A DNA stretch of 64,000 bases from positions 37,787,001-37,851,000 of the forward strand of contig NC_088929.1 in assembly GCF_038396675.1 (NCBI RefSeq), written 5' to 3'. The notes under the pieces were generated by a model. It did no database searches. It worked only from the letters and a program-made list of their open reading frames with translations, and was not told the DNA's origin. This DNA is from Hydra vulgaris (lineage: Eukaryota > Cnidaria > Hydrozoa > Anthoathecata > Hydridae). Both the position numbers and the translations under genes were made by a program. Positions within the stretch are counted from its first letter, which is position 1. Each line of letters opens with the position of its first letter. This document shows positions 26,871 through 61,449 of this stretch, piece after piece.

Positions 26871-27865
26871 GATACTACAGAGTTCAGGAAACCTGACAAC
26901 CAGCCGGCCTCAGAACCATAAAACTGAGTTTTAAAGCTGTACCCTCATTAGGAGATAACAGAATGAGTTGCCTAGTCATAAAAACAGAGACACAAGCAGA
27001 AACTTTGTATTGAGTCAAGTAGATCTAGCATTCAACATCCTAAACTGGAAACAATGTATTATAAATAAATCTATCCCAGCCTAATATAAATGATAATGAT
27101 GAAGAAGGGGTGCAAAGCTGGTCAACAGATGTAATCTGTTTACCCTTTAAGTCTTTGCATAGGAGGCCTTCTACAAGATAGTAGCTGGATTCATTTAATG
27201 CCTGTCCAAGATTAAGACATTATCTCCAGCCTTTACTCAACCAAGGCAAGAGGTGTGTTAAGTCAGAGTTAGCTTTTCCTAGCCTTAGCCTTAAAAAGCG
27301 TATCCTACTAGGCAGCAAGACGTGAAGCAGGTTGTATTGGGTTACATGTTACCAGGAACAGGATAACCTGACCTGATATTAAAACTATTGGCAATGAATT
27401 GAGATAAATTATACCAAAAATGTAATCTTGGACACGCAAACTATGCATACAGCACAAATACAAAATTGTGGGTGTTATACCCCCAAAAAAGGTGTTTTTT
27501 AAGTTATAGTTGGTTTTTTAAGAAATATAATCAGTTAGTTGGGCATTTGATATATTTTAGTAAGGTAACTTTCAATTTTGAGGACCTTATTTTTTTTTAG
27601 TCTGTAGTTGGTGCTTTTTACAGATTTGCTCCCCTAGTTTTATTCATAGAATTGCCCCCCTGATCTCTCAATGTTTTGGTCTTGAGTTGACTTTTTGAAG
27701 TCTTGGTCTTGGAATCTAAAGTCTTAGTCTTGGGCTTTATTGTCTTGACTACATCTCTGATATAAAGTGTCCCCTTAAACTGGTTTCAAAGTTTATTACT
27801 AAATAGACTAATTCACTTCCAACAAGGGTGTAAACAACCACAAGTTATGAGTTAATAAAAAACAA
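26871..27865. other. Unidentified repeat-like DNA, no gene supported
   Basis: The composition at 27060-27400 is more balanced than the background (for example CAAGGCAAGAGGTGTGTTAA), suggesting an old repeat insertion, but no protein motif is readable. Confidence 0.35.
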
Positions 27866-27965
27866 AGAAGAGAGTTTGCATGAGTCAGGAAAATATGAAG
27901 ATGGATGAGAATTCCAAGGCATTGAAGTGCAGGGAAAAAACTAGATGAATAAAAATCTCTGTTAT
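27866..27965 (-). pseudogene. LINE 3'-end fragment (lineage 2)
   Basis: GAGTCAGGAAAATATGAAGA and AAAACTAGATGAATAAAAAT match the 3' region of the LINE at 38550-38650. A 50-bp segment ending ATCTCTGTTATATAAAATAA follows as a near-perfect tandem duplication (27955-28040). Confidence 0.5.
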
Positions 27966-28149
27966 ATAAAATAATATCTTTTAGTTAATTAGACATATCT
28001 CTGTTATATAAAATAATATTCTTTAGTTAATTGGACATATCTCTGTTAAAACTTTTTAAACTTGTGAAACTAAATGCTTTTTTTTTTAAAAAAAGTTTTA
28101 TGGAGAGATACAGAACAGAGGATAGCCAAACTGCGTCCATACTCTCTGT

Positions 28150-28265
28150 TTTAACCCCTACCCTCCCTCCCTTGAATGCATTCATATTTTTTGCGTAATT
28201 CCCCCTCCCCTTATATCTGTGTATGTACTTTAAGGGAAGACCCCTAAAATATAAATTCAGCTTTA
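28150..28265. repeat. Dispersed repeat related to 12291-12480
   Basis: CCCCTTATATCTGTGTATGT followed by ACTTTAAGGGAAGACCCCTA parallels the sequence downstream of 12400. Confidence 0.6.
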
Positions 28266-29104
28266 TAAAAAGATTTCTTCCAAAATAAGACAAATAAATA
28301 TGACACAAAAAGAAAAAAAAAACGTATGTGCTATTTAAAAAAAAAATTATATTTCAAATTGTTGTCCTTTCCTATACAACAAAGGAGTACCCAAAAATGA
28401 TAAATTACAAAATGAAATAACTTGACTTCTCTAAAAATATTATTAAATTTATAAACTTTTGTTGATGCAAAAATAACCTTAAAGCATAAAATCAAAATCA
28501 ACGAAATAAAAACTTCAAATATTATTTACATATCATTAAAAATATAACTTGCATTAGATTAAAAATAAAATTTAAGTATAATGTATAAATATAATTTAAA
28601 AAAAAGAAAAAGGAGGAAAAAGTAATATACTATTAATAAATATTAAGTTTGTTTACATGTACATAAGTAACAACATTTTCAATATAAAAAATCAAATATC
28701 AAAATATTTAAGTATATTCAAATACAATGTTTATTTAACATTAGAAGTTTTCTTGAAATTTTGTTATATTTTTATGCTATCTAAACTGAGGACAATAGCC
28801 CAATGTAGCCACATAAAAAAATATGATGATGATACCCCAAAAAAGAGTGTATACACATATACTTAAGCGTAAAAAAAGACTTAAGTACATAAATCAACTG
28901 AGTTAGGAAATGGGTGTGTAGTATCTGTACATTAAAGTAATTATTATAGGGGAAAATATTTAATTATAAACCAAATTCAACCAAAATTATATTTTATTAC
29001 TGATACTTTTTCCATTGTTACAATAGAAAAAAAAGAAATAATGTTACCTTTTTTTGTGAACAAAATTCAAGAGGCAACTTTTAGGATTAAAAGAAACAAC
29101 TTCA
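28266..29104. other. No gene seen
   Basis: A+T-rich spacer with homopolymer runs only. Confidence 0.5.
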
Positions 29105-29369
29105 TACAGTATTGTGAAAAATTTAAGAACCACCAAAAAACAAATCATAATTTATTTTTATTTTTAAATTTTTATTAAATCGAATATATATGGTAAAAAA
29201 ATAATAATAATAAATTTTAGAAAATAGACAAACAAAATCAAAAATAATAATAATGACAAAAACTTTTAAACAAATAAAAAAAAATGTATTTAAAGTTTTA
29301 TAGGTAATTTTTATTTAAAAAAAATTGTGAAAAAGTTAAGAACCACAGAACAAAAAACGGTAATCTTTA

Positions 29370-30410
29370 CCTAATACCGCATAATTCTGTCTTGAATTTT
29401 TAGGCACTCATTTACATGATTTGGCATTGAGTCTATTAAATTCTCTAAAATATGTTTGGGAAGATTTCCAAATATTGTTGGTAAGATATTACGCAACTCC
29501 TCAAGGCTCCTTGGTGCTTTCTTGGCAATCTCTTTATCAAGTCAACTCCAAAGATTTTCAATGCAATTTAGATCTGGGCTATTTAGTCGGCAAGTTAGAT
29601 ACTCAATATTTTTGCTTTTGAGCCATTCAGAGACAATTTTAGCCCTGCAACATGGTGCATTGTCTTGCTGAAAAATAAACAGAACGCTTTGCTCAAGTGC
29701 ATCAATTGATGGCAACAAGTTGTTATTTAAAATATCCACATAATAAGTAGAGTTGAGTCAACCATCAAATAATTTAAACATACTGAGACCATAACACGTC
29801 ATGCAGCACCATATTCCAACCAACATGCTACCATGTTTTGTTCTTTAAACGATACAATTGAGATTATATTTTTCTGAAGGCTGTCTGCAAATCATAATTC
29901 GGTTTTTTCAATTATCAACCTCGATATTCATTTCATCACTGAACATTACTGTCCTCCATTTTTCTTTAGACAATTCTTTGATGCTTTGGCAAAATTCTTT
30001 TCACTTTTTTATATGTTGTTTGGTAAGTTGCAGTTTTAGAACAGCTTTTTTCCATAACATATTGCTAGCTATTAGTTTCCTACGCACAAGTGATGCTGAT
30101 GCTTGACGCCCATTTGAAAGCTTCTATTCCCTTCTTAATTTAAGCGACAACATGATTCGATTTTTCTTTGCCAACCTGATTAAAAGGCAATCATCATTGG
30201 GTGTCGTCAAACACGGTCTTCAAGAACGATAGCAATCAATGTAAGATTTCATCTCTTTGAATCTTTTGATAATTGTTAGCACAGAACTATGTGATCGCTT
30301 TAATATTTTTCCAATTTCATGAGCGGTTTTACCTTCCTGGTGAAAATGCACCATTTTTACACGATCTTCATAGGTAATAGATCTTCATAGCTTTTCTGCT
30401 CATTTTTTCA
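29370..30410 (-). pseudogene. Tc1 transposase pseudogene (DD34E type)
   Basis: Reading down from about 30410, the helix-turn-helix part appears as EDRVKMVHFHQEGKTAHEIG and ILKRSHSSVLTIIKRFKE. A middle part with KWRTVMFSDEMN has the first catalytic Asp. The catalytic centre FQQDNAPCCRAKIV is followed 34 residues later by the Glu of SPDLNCIENLW. At least six stops interrupt it. The Cys in CIENLW replaces the usual Pro. Confidence 0.9.
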
Positions 30411-30818
30411 AAAGAAAAGAATTTTTTTTTGTTTGAAATTAAATATCTTTTTTTTTAATGCTTTTATTGGTTTTTTGGTAATGACTCAGGTCATTAAATA
30501 TGTAAATAAAAAAGGCAAAAATAAATTAAAAAAAGATGTTTCCGCCGCATTTAGAACAAAAAATTCTTTGTGGTCCTTAACTTTTTCACACAAAAAATAT
30601 TTTAAAAAATTAACACATAATATTTAATCTTTACTTTTATAGGTTCTATTAATTAATTTTCAAAAAAAAAAAAAATTTTTTTTTCGCCATGTTCTATTTA
30701 ACGGGTGATGCGGAAGTTATCGGACAAAATAAAAACGTCAATAACTTATTTATAAATAAAAAACAAACTACAGTTATATTTTTTTTAAATAAAGCATTTA
30801 TCTTTTAATAAAAATATA

Positions 30819-31862
30819 TTATTTTTTATTTGAAAATACACCACCATCTGCAATTGATCTCAATTTTGCTCTAACGCCTTTCATATGCGACTGTAAAAAG
30901 TTTAAATCAATTTCTTGTAGTTTTAGTTTAATGCGATCAATCAAAACTTGCTCTGTTGAATCTTGCCAATCTCCCTCGTAAACCTTCTGTGCCAAATGTC
31001 CCAAAAAATTTTCAATTGGTTGTGCTTGAGGTACATTTGGGGGATTGGATTCTTTATCAACGTAATAGACATATTGGTCCATCCAATTTAGAGAATCTTT
31101 AGAATAATGAGAACTTGCTAAATCTGGCCAAAATAAATAGTTAAAGTCTCCATGATACTTGTGAATAAATGGAAGAAGTCGTTTTTCTAAACATTCATTA
31201 ATATAGATTGATGAATTGATCGCTACAGCCTTGGAAGTGCGAAACAATGGCTCGGACATACCATGGTCAGATATGGCTATCCATATTAATAATTTTTTTG
31301 GAAATTTCTCTTTTCCTATAAAACAAACACTTTCTGGGCATGTATTTTCGTTGTTTGTGTAGTATCCAGACTTTCCAGGCATGTTGTCCCCTGCAAAACA
31401 AAAGTATTTTTTGTCATCGATGACTAGAAGCGATTTTGTGTTATAGAGTTGGTTAACTAGCTTCCTGCTTCTTTTCTTTGCCTTTACTTGTTGTTCTATA
31501 GTATATTTTGGAATCTTTTCACGTTTTCTATATTTAATATTCATTTTTTTTAACTGACGACCAATTGTCGATTGATTTACACCGAATTTAATACCTATTT
31601 TTCTCTGACTGACCCCTTTTCGATTGTTGACAAGTCTCGTTAATTCGGCTTTCTTTTCTCTAGTCCAGGATGTCGGACGACCAGGGTGCTTTCTATCAGA
31701 AAACGATTGAACAGTTTCAAGTCTTTTTAGGTTATCATATATTGTACTTCGAGCAAATCCTTCCTTTTCAAAATGATTTTTTTTTTTTATATTAGGTTTA
31801 TTTACAAAAAACATTTTCAGTCGCTTTTGAAGAGATTCTTGTTCAGCTGCATTTAACCTCAT
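30819..31862 (-). CDS. Intact Tc1/mariner-superfamily transposase, family A
   Basis: 347 residues from the ATG at 31862. That start is chosen because the sister copy has the same ATG and the open frame upstream comes only from a local hairpin duplication. The N-terminal half has paired helix-turn-helix segments: FARSTIYDNLKRLET, a GRP motif in HPGRPTSWT, and GVNQSTIGRQLKKMNI. The catalytic core shows VIDDKKYF (first Asp), FWPDLASSHYS (second Asp) and PQAQPIENFLGHL (Glu), with 36 residues between the second and third acidic residues by my count. This spacing points to a DD36E/DD37E-type lineage rather than canonical DD34E. It catalyses cut-and-paste transposition into TA sites in the nucleus. 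Both TIRs are present, so the copy may be active. Confidence 0.93.
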   Translation of the reverse strand: MRLNAAEQESLQKRLKMFFVNKPNIKKKNHFEKEGFARSTIYDNLKRLETVQSFSDRKHPGRPTSWTREKKAELTRLVNNRKGVSQRKIGIKFGVNQSTIGRQLKKMNIKYRKREKIPKYTIEQQVKAKKRSRKLVNQLYNTKSLLVIDDKKYFCFAGDNMPGKSGYYTNNENTCPESVCFIGKEKFPKKLLIWIAISDHGMSEPLFRTSKAVAINSSIYINECLEKRLLPFIHKYHGDFNYLFWPDLASSHYSKDSLNWMDQYVYYVDKESNPPNVPQAQPIENFLGHLAQKVYEGDWQDSTEQVLIDRIKLKLQEIDLNFLQSHMKGVRAKLRSIADGGVFSNKK

Positions 31863-31864
31863 TT

Positions 31865-31906
31865 TACCACAAAAACTGATTATTATGCTCAAATAATAAT
31901 CAGTTT
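31865..31906. repeat. Hairpin between TIR and transposase start
   Basis: CAAAAACTGATTATTA and TAATAATCAGTTTTTG face each other. The sister element at 3882 has only a single version of this sequence, so this is a local inverted duplication special to copy 2. Confidence 0.8.
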
Positions 31907-32128
31907 TTGTGATAAAATCAAAGATAAACCCCAAAAACTAATTATTATGCTCAAATAATGAAATTAGGATTTGTCCGATAACTTCCGCATCGCCCGTTAG
32001 TATGTTTGATATAAAAAGACTAATTTATTATCTTTAAAATAAAAATTAATTTTATTTGAAAAAAAATATTTTTTTTTTATTTAGTGGTTCTTAACTTTTT
32101 CACAATACTGTAAGTCATTTTAATTTTA

Positions 32129-32145
32129 CAGTATTGTGAAAAAAT
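32129..32145 (+). repeat. Extra Tc1 terminal fragment in inverted orientation
   Basis: CAGTATTGTGAAAAAAT, preceded by TA, repeats the Tc1 end just outside the element and forms a hairpin with its right TIR (32097-32145). Confidence 0.6.
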
Positions 32146-32555
32146 TTTATTGCCCCATTTTTTCTTTACCATAATTTATCAACTAATCTCTTTAGTTAAA
32201 CCTTATGTAATATATCTATTGATTTTTAAATTTAATTTAACTGTTGGTTATTGTATCTTGCTGTTGACTATTGCTTGATGATGTTTCAAAGTTTATTAAA
32301 ATCATCAGCTAATAACAGTTGAGATAAAAAAACAAAATGTCTTGGTCTTTGTTCGAAAAGATTGACTTGAATTACAATTTTTTTTTTTTAAATTCATAGT
32401 AATATACTTAATATTTTATTGGTAATAATATTTATATTAATTTCATATTACTGATTAATTATATTAGTAAATTATATTATTTATATTAAATTTATAGTAC
32501 TTAAACTTTTTTTTTCAGTAAAAAATATTCTTCTAAAATTAGAAGTATTATGATG
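32146..32555. other. A+T-rich spacer 3' of the large gene
   Basis: No gene seen. A short inverted pair lies near 32270-32320 (TGATGATTTCAAAG-like). Confidence 0.4.
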
Positions 32556-32561
32556 TTTATT
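32556..32561 (-). terminator. Polyadenylation signal AATAAA of the large secreted-protein gene
   Basis: AATAAA on the minus strand begins 26 nt after the TAG stop (32588-32590). This supports exon 11 as the last exon. Confidence 0.65.
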
Positions 32562-32587
32562 CTTTAGTGTGTTTGAAATAAAAACAG

Positions 32588-57256
<24,669 letters not shown>

Positions 57257-57265
57257 TTTAGATAT

Positions 57266-57267
57266 CT
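57266..57267 (-). promoter_or_regulatory. 3' splice acceptor 9 nt upstream of the start codon
   Basis: The minus strand reads ATTTATTTTTTAG then ATATCTAAA then ATG. A pyrimidine-rich tract and AG so close to the ATG suit spliced-leader trans-splicing, which is known in Hydra, or a 5'-UTR intron. No promoter motif can be assigned. Confidence 0.5.
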
Positions 57268-57351
57268 AAAAAATAAATATTGCTCAAAACATCTGCTCAG
57301 TATCATTTATATAAATATTGATATTGTGTAGTTATTCCTGGAGTAAATTTA

Positions 57352-57446
57352 CCAGTAAGCACAAGACGTGTTTAACACATGTAAAAACTTATTAAAACGT
57401 TTTAATAAATTTTTTAGACGTGTTAAACACGTTTTGTGCTTACTGG
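57352..57446. mobile_element. 95-bp MITE-like hairpin upstream of the large gene
   Basis: CCAGTAAGCACAAGACGTGT is mirrored by ACACGTTTTGTGCTTACTGG; the arms are about 27 bp with one mismatch. The core AAACGTTTTAATAA is also palindromic. It lies 96 bp upstream of the start codon. Confidence 0.85.
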
Positions 57447-58323
57447 GAAGGGTCTAACCATTCTATTTATAGAATTAACGTTTTCCAACTCAACAACCCA
57501 ATAACAACTTATTGTTTTAATTTCCCGTTTTTTTTATTAACAAAAATTGCTTGACTACCTTCTCCTTTATAAAATAAAATAAATTAAAGTGTATTTTAGA
57601 AAGGTTTTTAAATTAACTTTTTTTTTTTAACAAACTTCAAGTTTCATTAGTTGTCATAATCGTGTAACCCTAATATATAATTTTGCGAATCATTTCTCTC
57701 ATCCAAAATTTTTTTTTTTATTAAAATGAAAATTCTAAATATTTACAAATTCGAAATTGACCTGTGTGTCAGATAAAGATTTTCTAACACATAAAAACGT
57801 AAAACATTAACGAATCTGTAAATATATTTTTATACTTTGAAACATCATACATTCACACTGATAAATTCACACTGAAATATCGATTTTTTTTTCAAAGTTA
57901 AATCTTTCTTTTTTTTTTTTTTTTAGCCTACCCTGCTTTTGGACTTGTTTTGCCAAATCTCTAATTTGATCTTTTAATTTTTAAAATGAACTAAAAATAC
58001 TTTCTTCGGATATACTACAAGACTAATAGTATGAAAAAAAGAATAGTATGAGAAAAACATTGAACGAATTTTGTATAACATTTTCATTGTTAAAGCTGCA
58101 TTTAAACGCGATAATAACGAGTTTTGTTCAATGTTTTCCCCAATCACGCGTTTTGTGTCACTACTGTGACCGCAAGGATATGTTAAATTAAAATATCCGG
58201 TGTAAAGAATGAATTTTTAATTGTAGTGTAATTTTTACAAAATGTCGATAACCACATATTTTTGAGCTGAAGACAGTTTTGTCACTAACTAGTTGCTTAC
58301 CAAATTAGGCTACCAATAATTAC
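57447..58323. other. No gene seen
   Basis: A+T-rich intergenic DNA between the 5' end of the large gene and the next transposon. Confidence 0.5.
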
Positions 58324-58853
58324 AGAGTAATTCCATGTCAAAACAACCAGGCCATGCAACCCTATGTCCTTGGATTTTCTTTATATTTTTACCATAGTTA
58401 GTACATTATAAAATAAGATAAATCCCAAAATTTCAAGGTCCAACTCCCAACGGTTCGTGAAAAATGGTTGTTTTAATTTTAGCAACTATTATTGATTTGG
58501 TCATTTTCCGCCATTTTTAAATTTACATTTCTCCTTATAAAACCAAATCTTTAAACGTGTGAATTCTCAAAATAAGTGACTTAGTTAATCTCTAGGTGAG
58601 GAATTTAAATATATAAATAAAAAACTCAATTTATAATTAAAAAGTACATAAATATCAATTATAAATGTTAAAATAATGGACACCTGCCCCTGTAAAATTT
58701 TTAGGTGTGCGGTAAACTTTTTATGCTTAAAATTTCAAATTAGATCATTATATGTTTGAAGAACATTGTGTGAAAAAATCATTTATGCCAAATGCATAAT
58801 TTTGTAAATATTTTACTATTGTACTAAAAATGTGTATATAATTGCAGGGGTGG

Positions 58854-59445
58854 ACCACGATTTTTTGGTGTTTGAGTTAAATAACTTCCAGGTAAATTCT
58901 ATACTCCAAACCTTTGAATGTTCATACTTATGTCATTTAAAAATGTTTTGCGAAAAATTGCGCTGCAAAGAGCCTGGGAACAAAAATACCCTAAAAAGTA
59001 GAAATCATCCGCCCAAACGTGAGGGGAATTGATTTTTTCAAACAGAAAAATTACTTGCTTTAATAAGACTAAAAATTGTACATATTTTTAAAATTTTGTC
59101 AAAAAATCATTTGGCATTTAAAATGTATAACCATGTAAAGTTTACAACCTCCTCAAAACGAGGGGGTTGTTCAATTAGGTATAATTTCTAAACAAATCAT
59201 TATTTTTCAATGAAATTTTATTACCTTAAAGAAATTTCTACCTAGTTTAGGATATTAGAATTCATATTTCAAAAAATAAATTTCCCCACGTTTTAGATTT
59301 CTAATTATTAGGGTATTTTTGTTCCCAGGTTCTTTGTAGCGCAAATTTTTGCAAAACATCTTTAAATGACATAAGTATAAACATTCACAGGTTTGGAGTA
59401 TAGAACTTAACTAGAAGTTATTTAAAATACAACCCGAAATTCTCT
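58854..59445. mobile_element. Foldback element nested in the 58.3-61.4 kb transposon
   Basis: 58854-59034 and about 59270-59445 are inverted copies (GGGAACAAAAATACCCTAA against TTAGGGTATTTTTGTTCCC; CCAAACCTTTGAATG against CATTCACAGGTTTGG). The centre near 59150 has CTCCTCAAAACGAGGGGG. Non-coding. Confidence 0.85.
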
Positions 59446-60082
59446 GATTTTTTTTTCAATTTTCGCCAAAGTACTTTAGGAAAAAATGATAATTCCTATC
59501 TAAATCTTAAGTTTTTAAATCTTAAGGTTTTTCACTTAAGGTTCTCAAGTTATGAAAGTTTTTTTAATATATTTTTTTATTTCCTTTTTGTTCCCTTGGT
59601 TCCTTGTCTTTTCCAATTATCAAAGTTTAGTTGCTGAATTCAGATATATTCATCTAATTTAAATGTTGCAATTAATTCTACATAAATAATGTAATTAATA
59701 CTTGTGCATTTTTAAATTTGCAAGTATAACATTTTTTAATTCATTATCAAAATGATTTCATATGATATTGGTAAAGTTTTGAAGTCAGAATGCCATAAAA
59801 CCTCATATTCTAAAAATAAAGAGATTTTATTACTTCATGACCTCGACATCTGAGTTGAGGACATCTTGACTCGAGATCTGAGTTGTGTGCTTGTGAAGAA
59901 CTATTTAGCATTTGTAATCACCATTTTCACTACTTTGAAAAAAGATTTGAAAAAAAAATGGCAATTGTTGTAATGTTGATAAAGTGCATAAAAAAAATAA
60001 AAATAAAAGGTAATTTGATTTCAAATATATTTTATGTAATTATATTGAAGAAACACTTCTTTAATTTTCGAATTATATTACT

Positions 60083-60831
60083 TTTCTGATGTATGTGGAG
60101 GACAGTATAAAAATTATAAAAATTTTCTAAATCTATGCCATCGTTCAGAAGATTTTTTATTGGAAGCTGAATGGACATTTTTTGCAACCAGTCATGGCAA
60201 ATCTTCTCGTGATGCAATAGGTGGTACAGTAAAACGAACAACAGCACGAGAACGTCCGAAGAAAAATCAAATACTAACAATCGATGCAATGTTTGAATTT
60301 TGCACTCAAAAAATGCTCACAATAAAGTTCTTTAAAATTGATAAAGGAACTATGGTTAATGTTAGAGCTACATAAAATAAACGATTTGAGAAGGGAAAAA
60401 CAATACCAGGAAGTCGAGGATTTCACCATTGCATACCAGTTTCGAAAACATCTATGTTATTTAAAAAAACTAGTAACGATATAAATCCAAAATCTATTAA
60501 TATAACTAAAAAATTAAGTTACCAAAATTTAAGTTTAATAAATTTTGAGCTAATGCAGAAGTACGAATATTACGCATGTACATATGACTCGTTTTGGTGG
60601 ATTGCAGTCGTCGAAGAAAAATATGAAGAATATAATGATATAAAAATAAAGTTTATGCATCCACACGGTCCATCTGAACAGTTTTTCTGGCTGAAAAGAG
60701 ATAATTATCGTTGGATACCAATCACCAATGTAATAACATTAGTAAGTGCACCAACAATAATATCAGACAAATACGAACTTTCAAAAAAAGATTTGAACAA
60801 AATTAATAAGTATGTATTTGAAAATCACTAA
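60083..60831 (+). pseudogene. C-terminal part of a transposase-like gene, one nonsense codon
   Basis: The frame begins FSDVCGGQYKNYKNFLNLCH and continues with AEWTFFATSHGKSSRDAIGG, a TAA at 60373-60375, then FEKGKTIPGSRGFHHCIPVS. It ends with a small beta-rich module: YYACTYDSFWWIAVVEEKYE, then DIKIKFMHPHGPSEQFFW and NYRWIPITNVI. SDxxxxQYKN looks like an RNase H-type catalytic strand, with the usual Gly replaced by Val. From memory, this order is common in repeated predicted proteins of cnidarians and arthropods, but I cannot name the superfamily. The N-terminal half is missing; the nested foldback may have replaced it. Confidence 0.6.
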
Positions 60832-61449
60832 TTTTTAATGGATATATTATAAAAAATTGTATATCAATTCAGGTATGCATCATTTTTATTTATTTTGAAT
60901 ACTACGATAAGCGAAATATGCAATATTTGCTTTTTTTTTAATATTTTTTATTTAATTTTTAAACTATGTATTTAGCAGAAATCATTTTTTCACACAATGT
61001 TCTTCAAACATATAATGATCTAATTTGAAATTTTAAGCATAAAAAATTTACCGCACACCTAAAAATTTTACAGGGGCAGGTGTCCATTATTTTAACATTT
61101 ATAATTGATATTTAGGTATTTTTTAGTTATAAAATGGGTTTTTTTTTTAATATATTCAAATTCCTCACCTAGAAATTAACTAAGTCACTTATTTTTAGAA
61201 CCCACATGTTTATAGACTTGGTTTTATAAGGAGAAATGTAAATTTAAAAATGGCGGAAAATGACCAAAACAATAATAGTGACCAAAATTAAATTAACCAT
61301 TACTCACGAACCGTTGGGAGTTGGACCTTGAAGTTTTGGGATTTATCTTATTTTATAATGTACTAACTATGGTAAAAATATTAAGAAAATCCAAGGACAT
61401 AGGGTTGCATTTTAAAAAAAAGTTGGTTGTTTTGACGTGGAATTACTCT

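Larger units (their letters stand above)
30701..31997 (-). mobile_element. Tc1/mariner-family element, intact copy (family A, copy 2)
   Basis: It has the same ACGGGTGATGCGGAAGTTAT ends as the 3882-5190 copy. TA duplications are at 30699-30700 and 31998-31999. The element is 1,297 bp with an uninterrupted transposase gene. It is inserted in the older Tc1 element. Confidence 0.95.
29107..32110 (-). mobile_element. Tc1 (DD34E) element, interrupted by a younger Tc1/mariner element
   Basis: The ends are CAGTATTGTGAAAAATTTAA (left) and, in reverse complement of the right, CAGTATTGTGAAAAAGTTAA, followed by GAACCAC. TA lies at 29105-29106 and 32111-32112. With the insert at 30701-31997 removed, the element is about 1.7 kb. 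Its transposase is decayed. Confidence 0.92.
58324..61449 (+). mobile_element. 3.1-kb transposon with ~470-bp terminal inverted repeats
   Basis: 58324-58790 and 60979-61449 are inverted copies, starting AGAGTAATTCCATGTCAAAA on the left and (complement) AGAGTAATTCCACGTCAAAA on the right, and running through shared blocks such as CACCTGCCCCTGTAAAATTT. Target duplication is unclear (possibly AC or TA). It contains a decayed transposase-like C-terminus and a nested foldback. Confidence 0.88.

Noticed and set aside
28027..28308. 93-codon minus-strand frame
   Set aside because: It overlaps a dispersed repeat also found near 12.3 kb and shows no domain.
29421..30106. Plus-strand open frames
   Set aside because: They are antisense to the Tc1 transposase relic, whose minus strand has the DD34E motifs.
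31863..31934. 24-residue N-terminal extension of the intact transposase
   Set aside because: It arises from a local hairpin duplication missing in the sister copy, which starts at the equivalent of 31862.
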